Source: Polynucleobacter sp. AP-Jannik-300A-C4
GTDB lineage: Bacteria; Pseudomonadota; Gammaproteobacteria; Burkholderiales; Burkholderiaceae
Direction: 5' to 3'
Length of the DNA: 64,000 bases
NCBI RefSeq assembly: GCF_018688335.1
Contig: NZ_CP061316.1
Span: 558,001 to 622,000, forward strand
The notes beneath the pieces were generated by a model. That model was not told where the DNA came from and did not search any database. It saw nothing but the letters and a program-made list of their open reading frames with translations. Position numbers and translations under genes: made by a program. Numbering within the stretch: position 1 is the first letter of the stretch; each line of letters begins with the position of its first letter. Below, piece after piece: positions 56,822 to 64,000 of the stretch.

Positions 56822-58645
56822 ATGAGTAAATCAATCAAGATCATCATCAGTGCTTTGGGCGGGATCATCCTCCTATTGATATTGGGAGCTTGGTACGCAG
56901 CCTCTACAGTGGATCCAGTCCTACTAACGAAGTTGCTCTCAAGTTCAGTTAAGGCCTCCACTGGACGAGATTTAAAAATAAACGGTCCCGTGAGATTGAG
57001 TTTTTTTCCAGGAATTTCTGTTTCTGCAGAACGCTTAAGTTTGAGTAATGCCTCTTGGGCATCAAATCCTGAAATGCTCACTCTCCAGCATATTGAGTTG
57101 GATGTTAAAGCTCTACCGCTACTCAGTAAGCGAATTGAGATTGGTAGCATGAAACTTGCTGGCTTAGAGCTGCTACTTCAAAGAAATTCATCTGGTAAAG
57201 CAAATTGGGATATGAGTGCAGACATATCTACTGCTGCTCCTGCTTCCATTTCAAGTAATGGCAATGCGGATGCTTCTACGGTTGGTAACAATTTGATCTA
57301 CATGGATAGTATTTCTATTATGAATGCTCAAATTCAGTATCAAGATGCCGCTAATCTAATCTCCACTTATCAAATTAAACGCCTGTCATTGGCGGAGGGT
57401 GGCGATAAAACAGTCTTCTCTCTCGGCATGCAGGCTCAAGGGCAGGCTATTGAGCTGAGTGGAAAAACAGGTTCTCTTTCTGGGTTATTCAAACAATGGG
57501 ATGTTGCATTAACAAGGTTCCCGCTAGACCTGGCGCTCAATATGAATGGCAAATCTTTATTGATTAAAGGTGAGATCATCAAACCTCCGAAAGCCATGCT
57601 CTCGATCAATTTGGCCGTAAGCTCAAAGTCATTTGACTGGCCCACGCTGGATGTAGCGACTAATCCGGCTCCTCAAACTGTGGGTGGCACTCAGCCGGCC
57701 CCAGCGACGCGCCAAGCCCAAAAGCCACAGTCCAGATACGTATTTAGTGATGAAACCATTCCTTTTGACTCAATACCCCAGGCCAAAGGGAAAATTGTCG
57801 TGGACATTGCGGAGTTGGGTTTCCCAAAGCGTAAGCCAATCGAGAATCTCCAGGCTACTTTACATTTAGATGGCAGTTCAATTGATATCCCAAATATAAG
57901 CTTTCAGATGGGTAAGGGTACTGCCAATTTGCAGATGAATCTCTCAAAGACCAATACTGCAAATCCCATGCTGATGGCAAAAGGTGTGACAAAAGATTTC
58001 ACACTAGAGAATTTATTAGCCAGACTTGATCCGAGCTCCAGGGTCAGTGGTGGTGATATGAAGTTAGCATTTGATATAACAGCGTCAGGAAACAGTCTTC
58101 ATCAGCTGGCAGCTAATTCAAGTGGCAAGATTCAGTTGAGCATTAATCAAGCCCGCATGGGAACAAACTTTTTAAATGATGCTGGTGATTTCGTGGTCAC
58201 GCTATTGGATTCTATGAATCCAATCCGTAAAAAAACAAGTGATACGGTGTTGGAATGTGCGGTTGCCTACCTACCAATTAATAATGGCCAGATCAATATA
58301 GCCAATACGGTTGGACTTGAAACGGACAGGCTAGATGCCGTGTTGGCTGGCTCTATCAATCTGAAAACTGAAGCAGTGAATCTCATGATTGATCCACGAG
58401 AAAAATCAGGGCTCACTTCCGGCCTCGATTTAGCGGGACTCGTCAAGATGGGCGGCACACTGTCAAATCCTAAGGCGGGCATTAACCAGGCTGGAGTAGT
58501 CAATAGCGCCGTCTCAATTGGCCTTGGATTTTTAACGGGCGGGGTCAGTATTTTGGCGGAGAACGCTAGGTCCATGACCTCAAAAAGTCACCCCTGCCGT
58601 GATGCGCTCCACCCTTGGGCAGATATATACCCGGGGGCGAAGTAA
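56822..58645 (+). CDS. AsmA-family protein
   Basis: A 607-residue inner-membrane-anchored protein with one N-terminal membrane helix (about 6-28, IIISALGGIILLLILGAWYA). A long AsmA-like periplasmic domain follows: LLSSSVKASTGRDLKINGPV, then LSFFPGISVSAERLSLSNA, and LARLDPSSRVSGGDMKLAFD further on. AsmA-like proteins are thought to bridge lipid transport or affect outer-membrane assembly. The end HPCRDALHPWADIYPGAK is not strongly conserved. A holin-like gene converges just 3 nt downstream. Confidence 0.87.
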   Translation: MSKSIKIIISALGGIILLLILGAWYAASTVDPVLLTKLLSSSVKASTGRDLKINGPVRLSFFPGISVSAERLSLSNASWASNPEMLTLQHIELDVKALPLLSKRIEIGSMKLAGLELLLQRNSSGKANWDMSADISTAAPASISSNGNADASTVGNNLIYMDSISIMNAQIQYQDAANLISTYQIKRLSLAEGGDKTVFSLGMQAQGQAIELSGKTGSLSGLFKQWDVALTRFPLDLALNMNGKSLLIKGEIIKPPKAMLSINLAVSSKSFDWPTLDVATNPAPQTVGGTQPAPATRQAQKPQSRYVFSDETIPFDSIPQAKGKIVVDIAELGFPKRKPIENLQATLHLDGSSIDIPNISFQMGKGTANLQMNLSKTNTANPMLMAKGVTKDFTLENLLARLDPSSRVSGGDMKLAFDITASGNSLHQLAANSSGKIQLSINQARMGTNFLNDAGDFVVTLLDSMNPIRKKTSDTVLECAVAYLPINNGQINIANTVGLETDRLDAVLAGSINLKTEAVNLMIDPREKSGLTSGLDLAGLVKMGGTLSNPKAGINQAGVVNSAVSIGLGFLTGGVSILAENARSMTSKSHPCRDALHPWADIYPGAK

Positions 58646-58648
58646 TGC

Positions 58649-58996
58649 TTAGAACAGTAAGCCGCTGATAAACAGGCTGAATAAAGAAATAAAGATGCTG
58701 GCAAAGAATGCGGTCCAGAAGCTAGAGATCGTAAAGCCACTCACAACTGCAGAGACCAGCATCAGTACCAAGGCATTCACCACCAATAAAAAGAGTCCCA
58801 TAGTGAGAACGGTGAGCGGTAGCGTGAAGAGAATCAATAAAGGCTTCACTACTGCATTGGCAAAGCCAAGTAGCAGGGCGGCTATGAGTAGCGAACCGCC
58901 ATCTGCAAAGCGTAGGCCACTAAAAAGGTAGCTGGCGACCCAGAGGGACAGAGAGGTTAAGCCCCACTGAACTAAAAACGGTAACAAGTTACCCAT
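58649..58996 (-). CDS. Phage-holin-superfamily IV-type membrane protein
   Basis: A 115-residue protein with four membrane helices, as in the family first found as a mycobacterial four-span holin but common in chromosomes (PF04020). Features are the tail of the first helix YLFSGLRFADGGSLLIAALL, GFANAVVKPLLILFTLPLTV and LVVNALVLMLVSAVVSGFTI. AAGGA lies eight bases before the ATG at 58996, which decides that start over an ATG 9 nt upstream. No phage genes are nearby, so it is probably not a lysis protein. Confidence 0.85.
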   Translation of the reverse strand: MGNLLPFLVQWGLTSLSLWVASYLFSGLRFADGGSLLIAALLLGFANAVVKPLLILFTLPLTVLTMGLFLLVVNALVLMLVSAVVSGFTISSFWTAFFASIFISLFSLFISGLLF

Positions 58997-59058
58997 GATG
59001 AGCATCCTTTTTGATCATTTCTAAATTAGCTTTAATCGTAACTGATTTTTGTGGTGAG

Positions 59059-59364
59059 TTAAGCCGCAAGTTTTTGCTTTGAATTTTTAATTGGCTTAAA
59101 GTGAATTTCAATTTGCGTATTAGTGGCTGCCGCAAGTTTTGTAAGAGTTCTCAAGGAGGGGAGTCCGGAGCCGCTTTCAAGTCTTGCAATTGCAGATTGA
59201 GAGGTGCTCATGAGTGCCGCCAACTCTTCTTGCGAAAGTCCACTTTTCATGCGGGCCTCAATGATCTCTTGGGCAATCTCAAACTCTACACGAGATTCCT
59301 CATACGCTTTTTTGTACTCAGGATTTTTAATCCATTTTTTATGTAAGTTTGAGATCTTAGTCAT
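59059..59364 (-). CDS. higA: HigA-like antitoxin
   Basis: A 101-residue antitoxin with an XRE helix-turn-helix: ARMKSGLSQEELAALMSTSQ, then SAIARLESGSGLPSLRTLTKL. The tail IEIHFKPIKNSKQKLAA is typical of partners of RelE/HigB-type toxins. Its start overlaps the toxin stop by 4 nt (ATGA). It would neutralise the toxin and repress the pair by binding the inverted repeat upstream of the toxin gene. Confidence 0.9.
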   Translation of the reverse strand: MTKISNLHKKWIKNPEYKKAYEESRVEFEIAQEIIEARMKSGLSQEELAALMSTSQSAIARLESGSGLPSLRTLTKLAAATNTQIEIHFKPIKNSKQKLAA

Positions 59365-59693
59365 ATTAAGTTTGCCTGTTTAGCTCTTTTTGTTGCGATT
59401 TCTAAAGCTGTCGATGGAGTTTTCTGTGTTTTTTTCATGAACACATGTAGAACAATAATTTTTTTACCGCTTGCATAGATATAAATTCCCCTCGCAATTC
59501 CGTCTCTACCTGAGGCTCGAATTTCCCAAAATTTAGCTCCCAAAGATTTGATGTGCGGCATTCCAACATCCTGAGGGCCAAACTGTTCAAGTAGTCCAGA
59601 AACTCGGACAAAGCGACTTCTAATATCTGCTGGAAGAGTCTCCAGCTCATGATCAACGGTTGAGTTTAGTGTGTGTACAGTCCATATGGTCAT
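59361..59693 (-). CDS. higB: HigB/Gp49-like mRNA-interferase toxin
   Basis: A 110-residue RelE-superfamily toxin of the Gp49 type: ADIRSRFVRVSGLLEQFGPQ, KSLGAKFWEIRASGRDGIAR, YASGKKIIVLHVFMKKTQKTP and a final lysine/arginine helix TALEIATKRAKQANL. Such toxins cut mRNA at the ribosome. The toxin gene is first, as in higBA. Its start region contains an inverted repeat and promoter; the module appears intact. Confidence 0.9.
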   Translation of the reverse strand: MTIWTVHTLNSTVDHELETLPADIRSRFVRVSGLLEQFGPQDVGMPHIKSLGAKFWEIRASGRDGIARGIYIYASGKKIIVLHVFMKKTQKTPSTALEIATKRAKQANLI

Positions 59694-59700
59694 CCATAAA

Positions 59701-59736
59701 TTATATCAATAATGGTATATGTCAAAAATGATATAA
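59701..59736. promoter_or_regulatory. Inverted repeat operator before higBA
   Basis: TTATATCA (59701-59708) and TGATATAA (59729-59736) are exact reverse complements, 20 nt apart, immediately upstream of the higB start on the minus strand. TATAAT, a consensus -10, lies within the near arm on that strand. This fits antitoxin autoregulation. Confidence 0.6.
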
Positions 59737-59761
59737 CTTAACTAACAATAAATCAAGGGCT

Positions 59762-59965
59762 TTAATAGTGAGGGGGGATTTCATCTTTAGGGCTGCTGAT
59801 GCCTGCACCATCTCCGCTGCTAGATTGCTCCTTAATGGATTTAAGTTCGCGATATAGAAATTCAATTTGTTGCTGTTGCTTGTAAATAGTTTGATTCAAT
59901 TGATCAATCAAATCCTCGGTAAAGCTGAGTTTGATTTCAAGGTTATTGATGCGATCTTCAGTCAT
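59762..59965 (-). CDS. slyX: SlyX-family coiled-coil protein
   Basis: A 67-residue protein matching SlyX: DRINNLEIKLSFTEDLIDQL, then NQTIYKQQQQIEFLYRELK and a C-terminal PPHY, the hallmark ending of the family. It is a short coiled coil; its function is unknown. It lies between the higBA operator and the next small gene, all on the minus strand. Confidence 0.92.
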   Translation of the reverse strand: MTEDRINNLEIKLSFTEDLIDQLNQTIYKQQQQIEFLYRELKSIKEQSSSGDGAGISSPKDEIPPHY

Positions 59966-59985
59966 TTAATTTTCCTGTCTTTAGC

Positions 59986-60192
59986 TTAAGCATCGATTAA
60001 TTCAAATCGACCGTCTTCCATTTCTGCTTTTGGTCTAATCCAAAAGTCATGTGACTGGAGGGATTCATAGACGTAGGCTGGTTCTAAATTGGCTTCAACA
60101 TTAGCAAGCAGTACTACTTTATAAAATCCGCCTGTCTTGATGTGCCTAAGCTTGCTGCCCGGCTTAAAGAGGCCGTCATCAGCATCTGCCAT
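59986..60192 (-). CDS. Small DUF1653-like protein
   Basis: A 68-residue protein: PGSKLRHIKTGGFYKVVLLA, VYESLQSHDFWIRPKAEMED and GRFELID, like the small beta-barrel DUF1653 proteins. The ATG at 60192 is preferred since AGGA lies nine bases upstream; an earlier in-frame ATG at 60207 gives a basic leader (MRKPK) and no ribosome binding site. It lies 20 nt upstream of slyX in the same direction. Confidence 0.7.
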   Translation of the reverse strand: MADADDGLFKPGSKLRHIKTGGFYKVVLLANVEANLEPAYVYESLQSHDFWIRPKAEMEDGRFELIDA

Positions 60193-60240
60193 TTTAGGTT
60201 TCCTCATGTCAAAAAACCGCTTTCTCAGTATGATCTATGA

Positions 60241-61257
60241 ATGACAAATTCTATCCCGTACTCCATTCTAGATATATCTCCAATTCCTCAGGGATTTACC
60301 GCTGCGGATGCCTTGCGTAACTCCTTGGATGTTGCCCAGCATGCAGAGGCATTGGGTTATACCCGCTACTGGGTGGCGGAGCATCACAATATGACCGGTA
60401 ATGCTAGCTCTGCTACTGCAGTCTTAGTTGGGTATATTGCTGGCGGCACCAAAACCATTCGAGTCGGCTCTGGTGGCGTGATGTTGCCAAACCATGCCCC
60501 ATTAGTTATTGCGGAGCAATTTGGCACCTTAGCGTCGATCTACCCCGGAAGAATCGAATTGGGCTTAGGGCGTGCACCTGGAACTGATCAAATGACAACC
60601 AGAGCTTTGCGTCGAGATTTACTAGGAAGTGATGATCGCTTCCCACAGGATGTTCGAGAGTTGCAACATTACTTTGGTCCTATTCAGGAAGGGCAATCTG
60701 TAAAGGCTATTCCGGGGGCAGACACCGAAGTACCAATTTGGATATTGGGCTCCAGTTTGTATGGCGCTCAACTAGCTGCTCATTTTGGCTTGCCATATGC
60801 CTTTGCCTCTCATTTTGCACCGGAGCAATTGCTAGATGCAATGACTACCTATCGAGAGTTATTTAAGCCATCCGATAAGCTGGCTAAGCCGTACAGTGCA
60901 TTTGTGATGAATGTAGTCGCTGCGGATACTGATGAAGAAGCTGCATACCTTTTTACTACCTTGCAACAAAACGTAATTCGGATGCGTCGTAATACGCGCG
61001 GACAATTGCCGCCGCCGATTGATGATTTAAATGATTTCTGTGAGCCTCACGAAAAAACTACTGCCGATCATGCCTTGCGTTGCTCTGCTGTTGGATCCTT
61101 GGAAACAGTAAGAAAAGGGATGCAGTATTGGCTTGACCAAACTGGTGCAAATGAAATCATCATCACAGGTCAAATCTATGACCATCAAGCCCGCTTGAGA
61201 TCATTTGAGATTGCTGCTGAAGCGGCTAAGGGATTGCGCTTTAGCTCTCAAGCCTAA
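60241..61257 (+). CDS. LLM-class flavin-dependent oxidoreductase
   Basis: A 338-residue luciferase-like monooxygenase fold enzyme. [20 protein letters not shown] at the start, [50 protein letters not shown] and GRAPGTD are shared with bacterial luciferase-type reductases that use FMNH2 or F420. The substrate is unknown. Its 3' end overlaps the convergent PIN gene by 17 nt. Confidence 0.92.
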   Translation: MTNSIPYSILDISPIPQGFTAADALRNSLDVAQHAEALGYTRYWVAEHHNMTGNASSATAVLVGYIAGGTKTIRVGSGGVMLPNHAPLVIAEQFGTLASIYPGRIELGLGRAPGTDQMTTRALRRDLLGSDDRFPQDVRELQHYFGPIQEGQSVKAIPGADTEVPIWILGSSLYGAQLAAHFGLPYAFASHFAPEQLLDAMTTYRELFKPSDKLAKPYSAFVMNVVAADTDEEAAYLFTTLQQNVIRMRRNTRGQLPPPIDDLNDFCEPHEKTTADHALRCSAVGSLETVRKGMQYWLDQTGANEIIITGQIYDHQARLRSFEIAAEAAKGLRFSSQA

Positions 61258-61663
61258 AGGCGTTGTAGTCAGCGGTAATCAGAATACTTTCTTGGGCAGC
61301 TCGACTCTCGATCTTCAGTACTGCATTGTCCTTGCTAATGAGTATCGATGGTCTTAATTGATAAGCCAGATCTAAGAAGATTTGATCATCGGGGTCTTCG
61401 CATTTCCAAGGCGCGCTAGCTAGATTGGAATCATCGTATAGCTGTGCGATAGATTGCCATTGGGTCATTACGTCCGCTTGGGTGAATTCATCAAGCTTAA
61501 AAAGAGGTCGGGAAATGACATCCGCAAACTCCAGTAAAGTTTGCTGACTCGCAATTGCAGAAATGCTCCCGTTCAGAATCGCTTGTTTAAGATTGGCGGC
61601 CCTTGCGTCATTAAAGACAAAAATATCTAACAAGATATTGGTGTCTAAAACTACCGGCTTCAT
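61241..61663 (-). CDS. PIN-domain protein (COG1569 type)
   Basis: A 140-residue PIN-domain nuclease candidate. Acidic residues expected in the active site appear in [33 protein letters not shown] and [12 protein letters not shown]. The family includes toxin components, but no antitoxin gene is adjacent. Its start overlaps the yaeQ stop by 4 nt (ATGA), so translation is probably coupled to yaeQ. It could be an RNase with a housekeeping partner rather than a toxin. Confidence 0.85.
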   Translation of the reverse strand: MKPVVLDTNILLDIFVFNDARAANLKQAILNGSISAIASQQTLLEFADVISRPLFKLDEFTQADVMTQWQSIAQLYDDSNLASAPWKCEDPDDQIFLDLAYQLRPSILISKDNAVLKIESRAAQESILITADYNAFRLES

Positions 61664-62208
61664 TGCTCTTGATTGCGCCAGATTTCTGGGGTGATAGTTA
61701 CTTGGCCCATATCTGAAGAAACGTAAGCCTCGCCATCTTGAATATTGACATGCAGAACCATACTGCGCTCAACTAGCTTGTTAAGTTCATTGGCCTGTTC
61801 TGCAGGAATAGAGATCACCTGAAGGTTACGGGCACGAGTTAATTTATTCGCAATCCCATCCCACCAGATTTTGCTGGTGTGTCCACCATAGCAATAGACG
61901 ATGACTTGATCGGATCGACCGCAAGCTTTGAGGATGCGACGTTCATCTGGTTGACCCACTTCAATCCAAAGCTTGATGGCATCCGTGAGATCCTTAACCC
62001 AGAGGTCAGGTTCATCGGTATCGCTTAAGCCTTTAGTGAAAGCCAGATCTTCCTGAGCTTGCAGGGCAAAAGCAATGATGCGTACCATCATCCGCTCCTC
62101 GGTTTCGGAGGGATGCTTTGCGATGGTGAGGGAGTGACTGCCGTAATAGTGGCGGTCAGAGTCTGCGACGTGGAGGTCAGCTTTGTGGATAGTTGCGCGT
62201 AGAGCCAT
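61660..62208 (-). CDS. yaeQ: YaeQ family protein
   Basis: A 182-residue protein with YaeQ features: ATIHKADLHVADSDRHYYGS, HPSETEERMMVRIIAFALQA, DEPDLWVKDLTDAIKLWIEV, GQPDERRILKACGRSDQVIV and IPAEQANELNKLVERSM. The family has a PD-(D/E)XK nuclease-like fold; its E. coli and Salmonella members were studied for RfaH-like suppression, and function remains open. It is followed by a PIN gene in overlapping arrangement. Confidence 0.92.
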   Translation of the reverse strand: MALRATIHKADLHVADSDRHYYGSHSLTIAKHPSETEERMMVRIIAFALQAQEDLAFTKGLSDTDEPDLWVKDLTDAIKLWIEVGQPDERRILKACGRSDQVIVYCYGGHTSKIWWDGIANKLTRARNLQVISIPAEQANELNKLVERSMVLHVNIQDGEAYVSSDMGQVTITPEIWRNQEQ

Positions 62209-62297
62209 GGTGCATTATCGCCTTTTAAGGGGGATAGGCCGGATCTCCCAGTATTATTTAGAAAATTACCCTGATTTACTGTGTATCGTAGAGTCCC

Positions 62298-63908
62298 ATG
62301 ATCCGTATTACCGAACTTCGCTTGCCGATTAGCCATGCCCCCGAGGCATTGGAGGAGGCGATTTTGAAGCGCTTGAATATCCAAGCCCAGGACCTGGTTC
62401 AGTTTGATGTATTCAAACGAAGCTACGATGCCAGAAAAAATGTCGCCCTTGCATTCATCTATACCGTTGATTTATCGGTAAAGAACGAAGAAAAATTGCT
62501 TAAACGATTTGCAAACGATGTTCACGTAAGGCTATCCCCAGATACAAGTTATCACTTTGTTGCTAATGCTTCACAACTGAAGGGCGCAAACTTTGTACGT
62601 CCTGTTGTTATCGGGTTTGGCCCCTGTGGGATTTTTGCTGCATTGGTATTGGCGCAGATGGGCTTTAAACCTATCGTATTAGAGCGCGGCAAACCAGTGA
62701 GAGGGCGCACTCAAGATACTTGGGGCTTATGGCGTAAGAATGTCCTCAATCCAGAATCGAATGTGCAGTTTGGTGAGGGAGGGGCAGGTACATTTTCTGA
62801 CGGCAAACTCTATAGCCAAATTAAAGACCCAAAATTTTATGGACGCAAGGTCATTGCTGAATTTATTAAAGCAGGCGCGCCAGAAGAAATTCGTTATGTA
62901 GCAAAGCCACATATTGGGACCTTTCGATTGGTTGGTGTCGTCGAAAGAATGCGCCAAGAAATTATCGAGCTTGGTGGAGAGATTCGTTTCTCGCAAAAGG
63001 TGATTGGCTTTGATATTCAGAATGAGCACATTGCTGGAGTCAAAATTGAGGGCCATCCAGATTTACCTGCTAATCATGTAGTGCTAGCTCTTGGACATAG
63101 CGCTCGCGATACCTTCGAAGCACTCCATGCAGCCGGTGTCTATATGGAAGCCAAACCGTTTTCGGTAGGCTTTCGCATTGAGCATCCGCAATCCTTGATT
63201 GACAAGGCACGCTTAGGTCCACATGCTGGCAATGAGCTCATTGGAGCAGCAGATTACAAATTGGTACACCACGCCAAAAATGGCCGTGCAGTCTATAGCT
63301 TTTGTATGTGCCCAGGTGGAACGGTAGTTGCTGCTACCTCTGAGCCTAATCGTGTTGTGACTAATGGTATGAGTCAGTATTCGCGTAATGAGCGTAATGC
63401 TAATGCGGGAATTGTCGTTGGCATTACCCCGGAAGATTATCCTGGCGGTCCACTAGCAGGTATTGAATTTCAGAGGACTTTGGAGTCGAAGGCATATGAG
63501 TTAGGTGGCTCCACCTACGAGGCCCCAGGACAATTGGTGGGTGACTTCCTCGCTGGTAAGGCTTCTACAGACTTTGGTTCTGTAATGCCCTCTTATAAAC
63601 CTGGTGTTCACCTGACAGATCTGGCTGATGCTTTACCTGCTTATGCAATTGAGGCAATCCGAGAGGCAATCCCTGCCTTTGAAAAGCAGATTAAAGGCTT
63701 CTCGATGAAGGATGCAGTATTGACCGGCATTGAGACTCGCACTTCCTCCCCATTGCGTATTACGCGAGGATCAAACTTTCAGAGTCTGAATATCAAAGGC
63801 CTTTATCCCGCGGGTGAGGGTGCTGGCTATGCTGGTGGAATCTTGTCAGCAGGGGTTGATGGGATTAAAGTGGCAGAAGCAGTCGCCCTTGACTATCTTC
63901 CTCAATAA
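62298..63908 (+). CDS. FAD-dependent dehydrogenase (COG2509 type)
   Basis: A 536-residue flavoprotein. An N-terminal domain of about 90 residues (IRITELRLPISHAPEALEEA) precedes the FAD-binding VVIGFGPCGIFAALVLAQMG and VLERGKPVRGRTQDT. Diagnostic parts are NVQFGEGGAGTFSDGKLYSQ, LALGHSARDTFEALHAAGVY, KPFSVGFRIEHPQ and a C-terminal GLYPAGEGAGYAGGILSAGV. Members of this group are annotated as uncharacterised FAD-dependent dehydrogenases. No partner gene is seen nearby. Confidence 0.88.
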   Translation: MIRITELRLPISHAPEALEEAILKRLNIQAQDLVQFDVFKRSYDARKNVALAFIYTVDLSVKNEEKLLKRFANDVHVRLSPDTSYHFVANASQLKGANFVRPVVIGFGPCGIFAALVLAQMGFKPIVLERGKPVRGRTQDTWGLWRKNVLNPESNVQFGEGGAGTFSDGKLYSQIKDPKFYGRKVIAEFIKAGAPEEIRYVAKPHIGTFRLVGVVERMRQEIIELGGEIRFSQKVIGFDIQNEHIAGVKIEGHPDLPANHVVLALGHSARDTFEALHAAGVYMEAKPFSVGFRIEHPQSLIDKARLGPHAGNELIGAADYKLVHHAKNGRAVYSFCMCPGGTVVAATSEPNRVVTNGMSQYSRNERNANAGIVVGITPEDYPGGPLAGIEFQRTLESKAYELGGSTYEAPGQLVGDFLAGKASTDFGSVMPSYKPGVHLTDLADALPAYAIEAIREAIPAFEKQIKGFSMKDAVLTGIETRTSSPLRITRGSNFQSLNIKGLYPAGEGAGYAGGILSAGVDGIKVAEAVALDYLPQ

Positions 63909-63927
63909 TTCCATAAGCTAATTTTTG

Positions 63928-64000
63928 ATGAGCTCTGTAGTTTCTGCATCTAAGCAAAATGAAAAAGAAGTACTTTTTCATCCAGAGTTATTGCAGAAGT
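63928..64000 (+). CDS. N-terminal fragment of an unidentified gene (runs off right edge)
   Basis: An ATG at 63928, 19 nt after the preceding stop codon, opens a frame of 24 codons to the window edge: MSSVVSASKQNEKEVLFHPE and a few more. No family can be named from this much. It has no strong ribosome binding site, so the call rests on the open frame and the spacing. Confidence 0.4.
   Translation, partial: MSSVVSASKQNEKEVLFHPELLQK

Noticed and set aside
58649..58996. Prophage remnant signalled by a holin-like gene
   Set aside because: The family is common in chromosomes, and no other phage gene is near.

Overview
The window looks like part of a betaproteobacterial chromosome, most likely a Burkholderiaceae of the Polynucleobacter type. 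This is an inference from gene content and protein style; no rRNA or marker search was possible. Supporting points are the two-gene cyanophycin synthetase locus with its ABC exporter and DUF1854 partner, a TctCBA system with a Bug-type receptor, the ftsK-lolA-serS order, a ppa-nadE-glnB cluster, moderate GC content, dense coding and short intergenic gaps. No insertion sequence, prophage, CRISPR array or rRNA operon was seen. One tRNA gene is present, tRNA-Ser(CGA).

Layout. 0-5.2 kb: argH start (minus), hemC-hemD, convergent ubiC behind an rhlE-type helicase, and a LeuE-type exporter. 5.2-15.8 kb: mostly housekeeping metabolism (aldehyde dehydrogenase, msrA, pdxH/tcdA, an amino acid permease with alanine dehydrogenase, a UPF0016/GDT1 transporter with a structured leader, pepN, fbp). 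15.9-23.7 kb: the cyanophycin locus, a degenerate CphA paralogue directly upstream of a complete CphA, divergent from an ABC exporter and a DUF1854 protein. 23.9-27.1 kb: tctC-tctB-tctA tripartite tricarboxylate-type transporter.

27.1-33.3 kb is the most interesting region. Two DUF2946 genes each head a cassette. They resemble CruR, the copper-sensing upstream ORF described in Bordetella pertussis, with a CPYC motif and a C-terminal RAPP-type arrest motif. The first cassette carries a small membrane protein, an OprC-like TonB-dependent copper receptor with CxxxM and HxM motifs, and two exported DsrE-family proteins. The second carries two proteins of unknown function, a DUF2244 membrane protein and a PCuAC copper chaperone. 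Each DUF2946 stop codon is followed, 12-13 nt later, by a hairpin with a TTT loop and compensatory base changes, then a second hairpin, then a GTGGAG ribosome binding site. The likely biology is copper import across the outer membrane, periplasmic handling and delivery to cuproenzymes, controlled after transcription starts.

33.3-47.2 kb: ilvD, an orphan FixJ-type regulator, a RodZ-like protein, ppa-nadE-glnB, an orphan HigA-like regulator preceded by a perfect 37-nt palindrome that contains its promoter, trxB, ftsK-lolA-serS-tRNA-Ser, and a peroxiredoxin divergent from a cysteine-less thioredoxin-like exported protein. 47.2-54.3 kb: YggT, a CioAB/bd-type quinol oxidase and an Fbp-type ferric iron ABC transporter whose binding-protein gene has a Fur-box-like site. 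54.3-64 kb: small genes, including a histone-H1-like tail fused to a globular domain, YdcH, PhnA/YjdM, AsmA, a holin-like protein, a HigBA toxin-antitoxin pair, SlyX, a luciferase-like monooxygenase, a YaeQ-PIN gene pair, a large FAD-dependent oxidoreductase, and the first codons of a gene that runs off the right edge.
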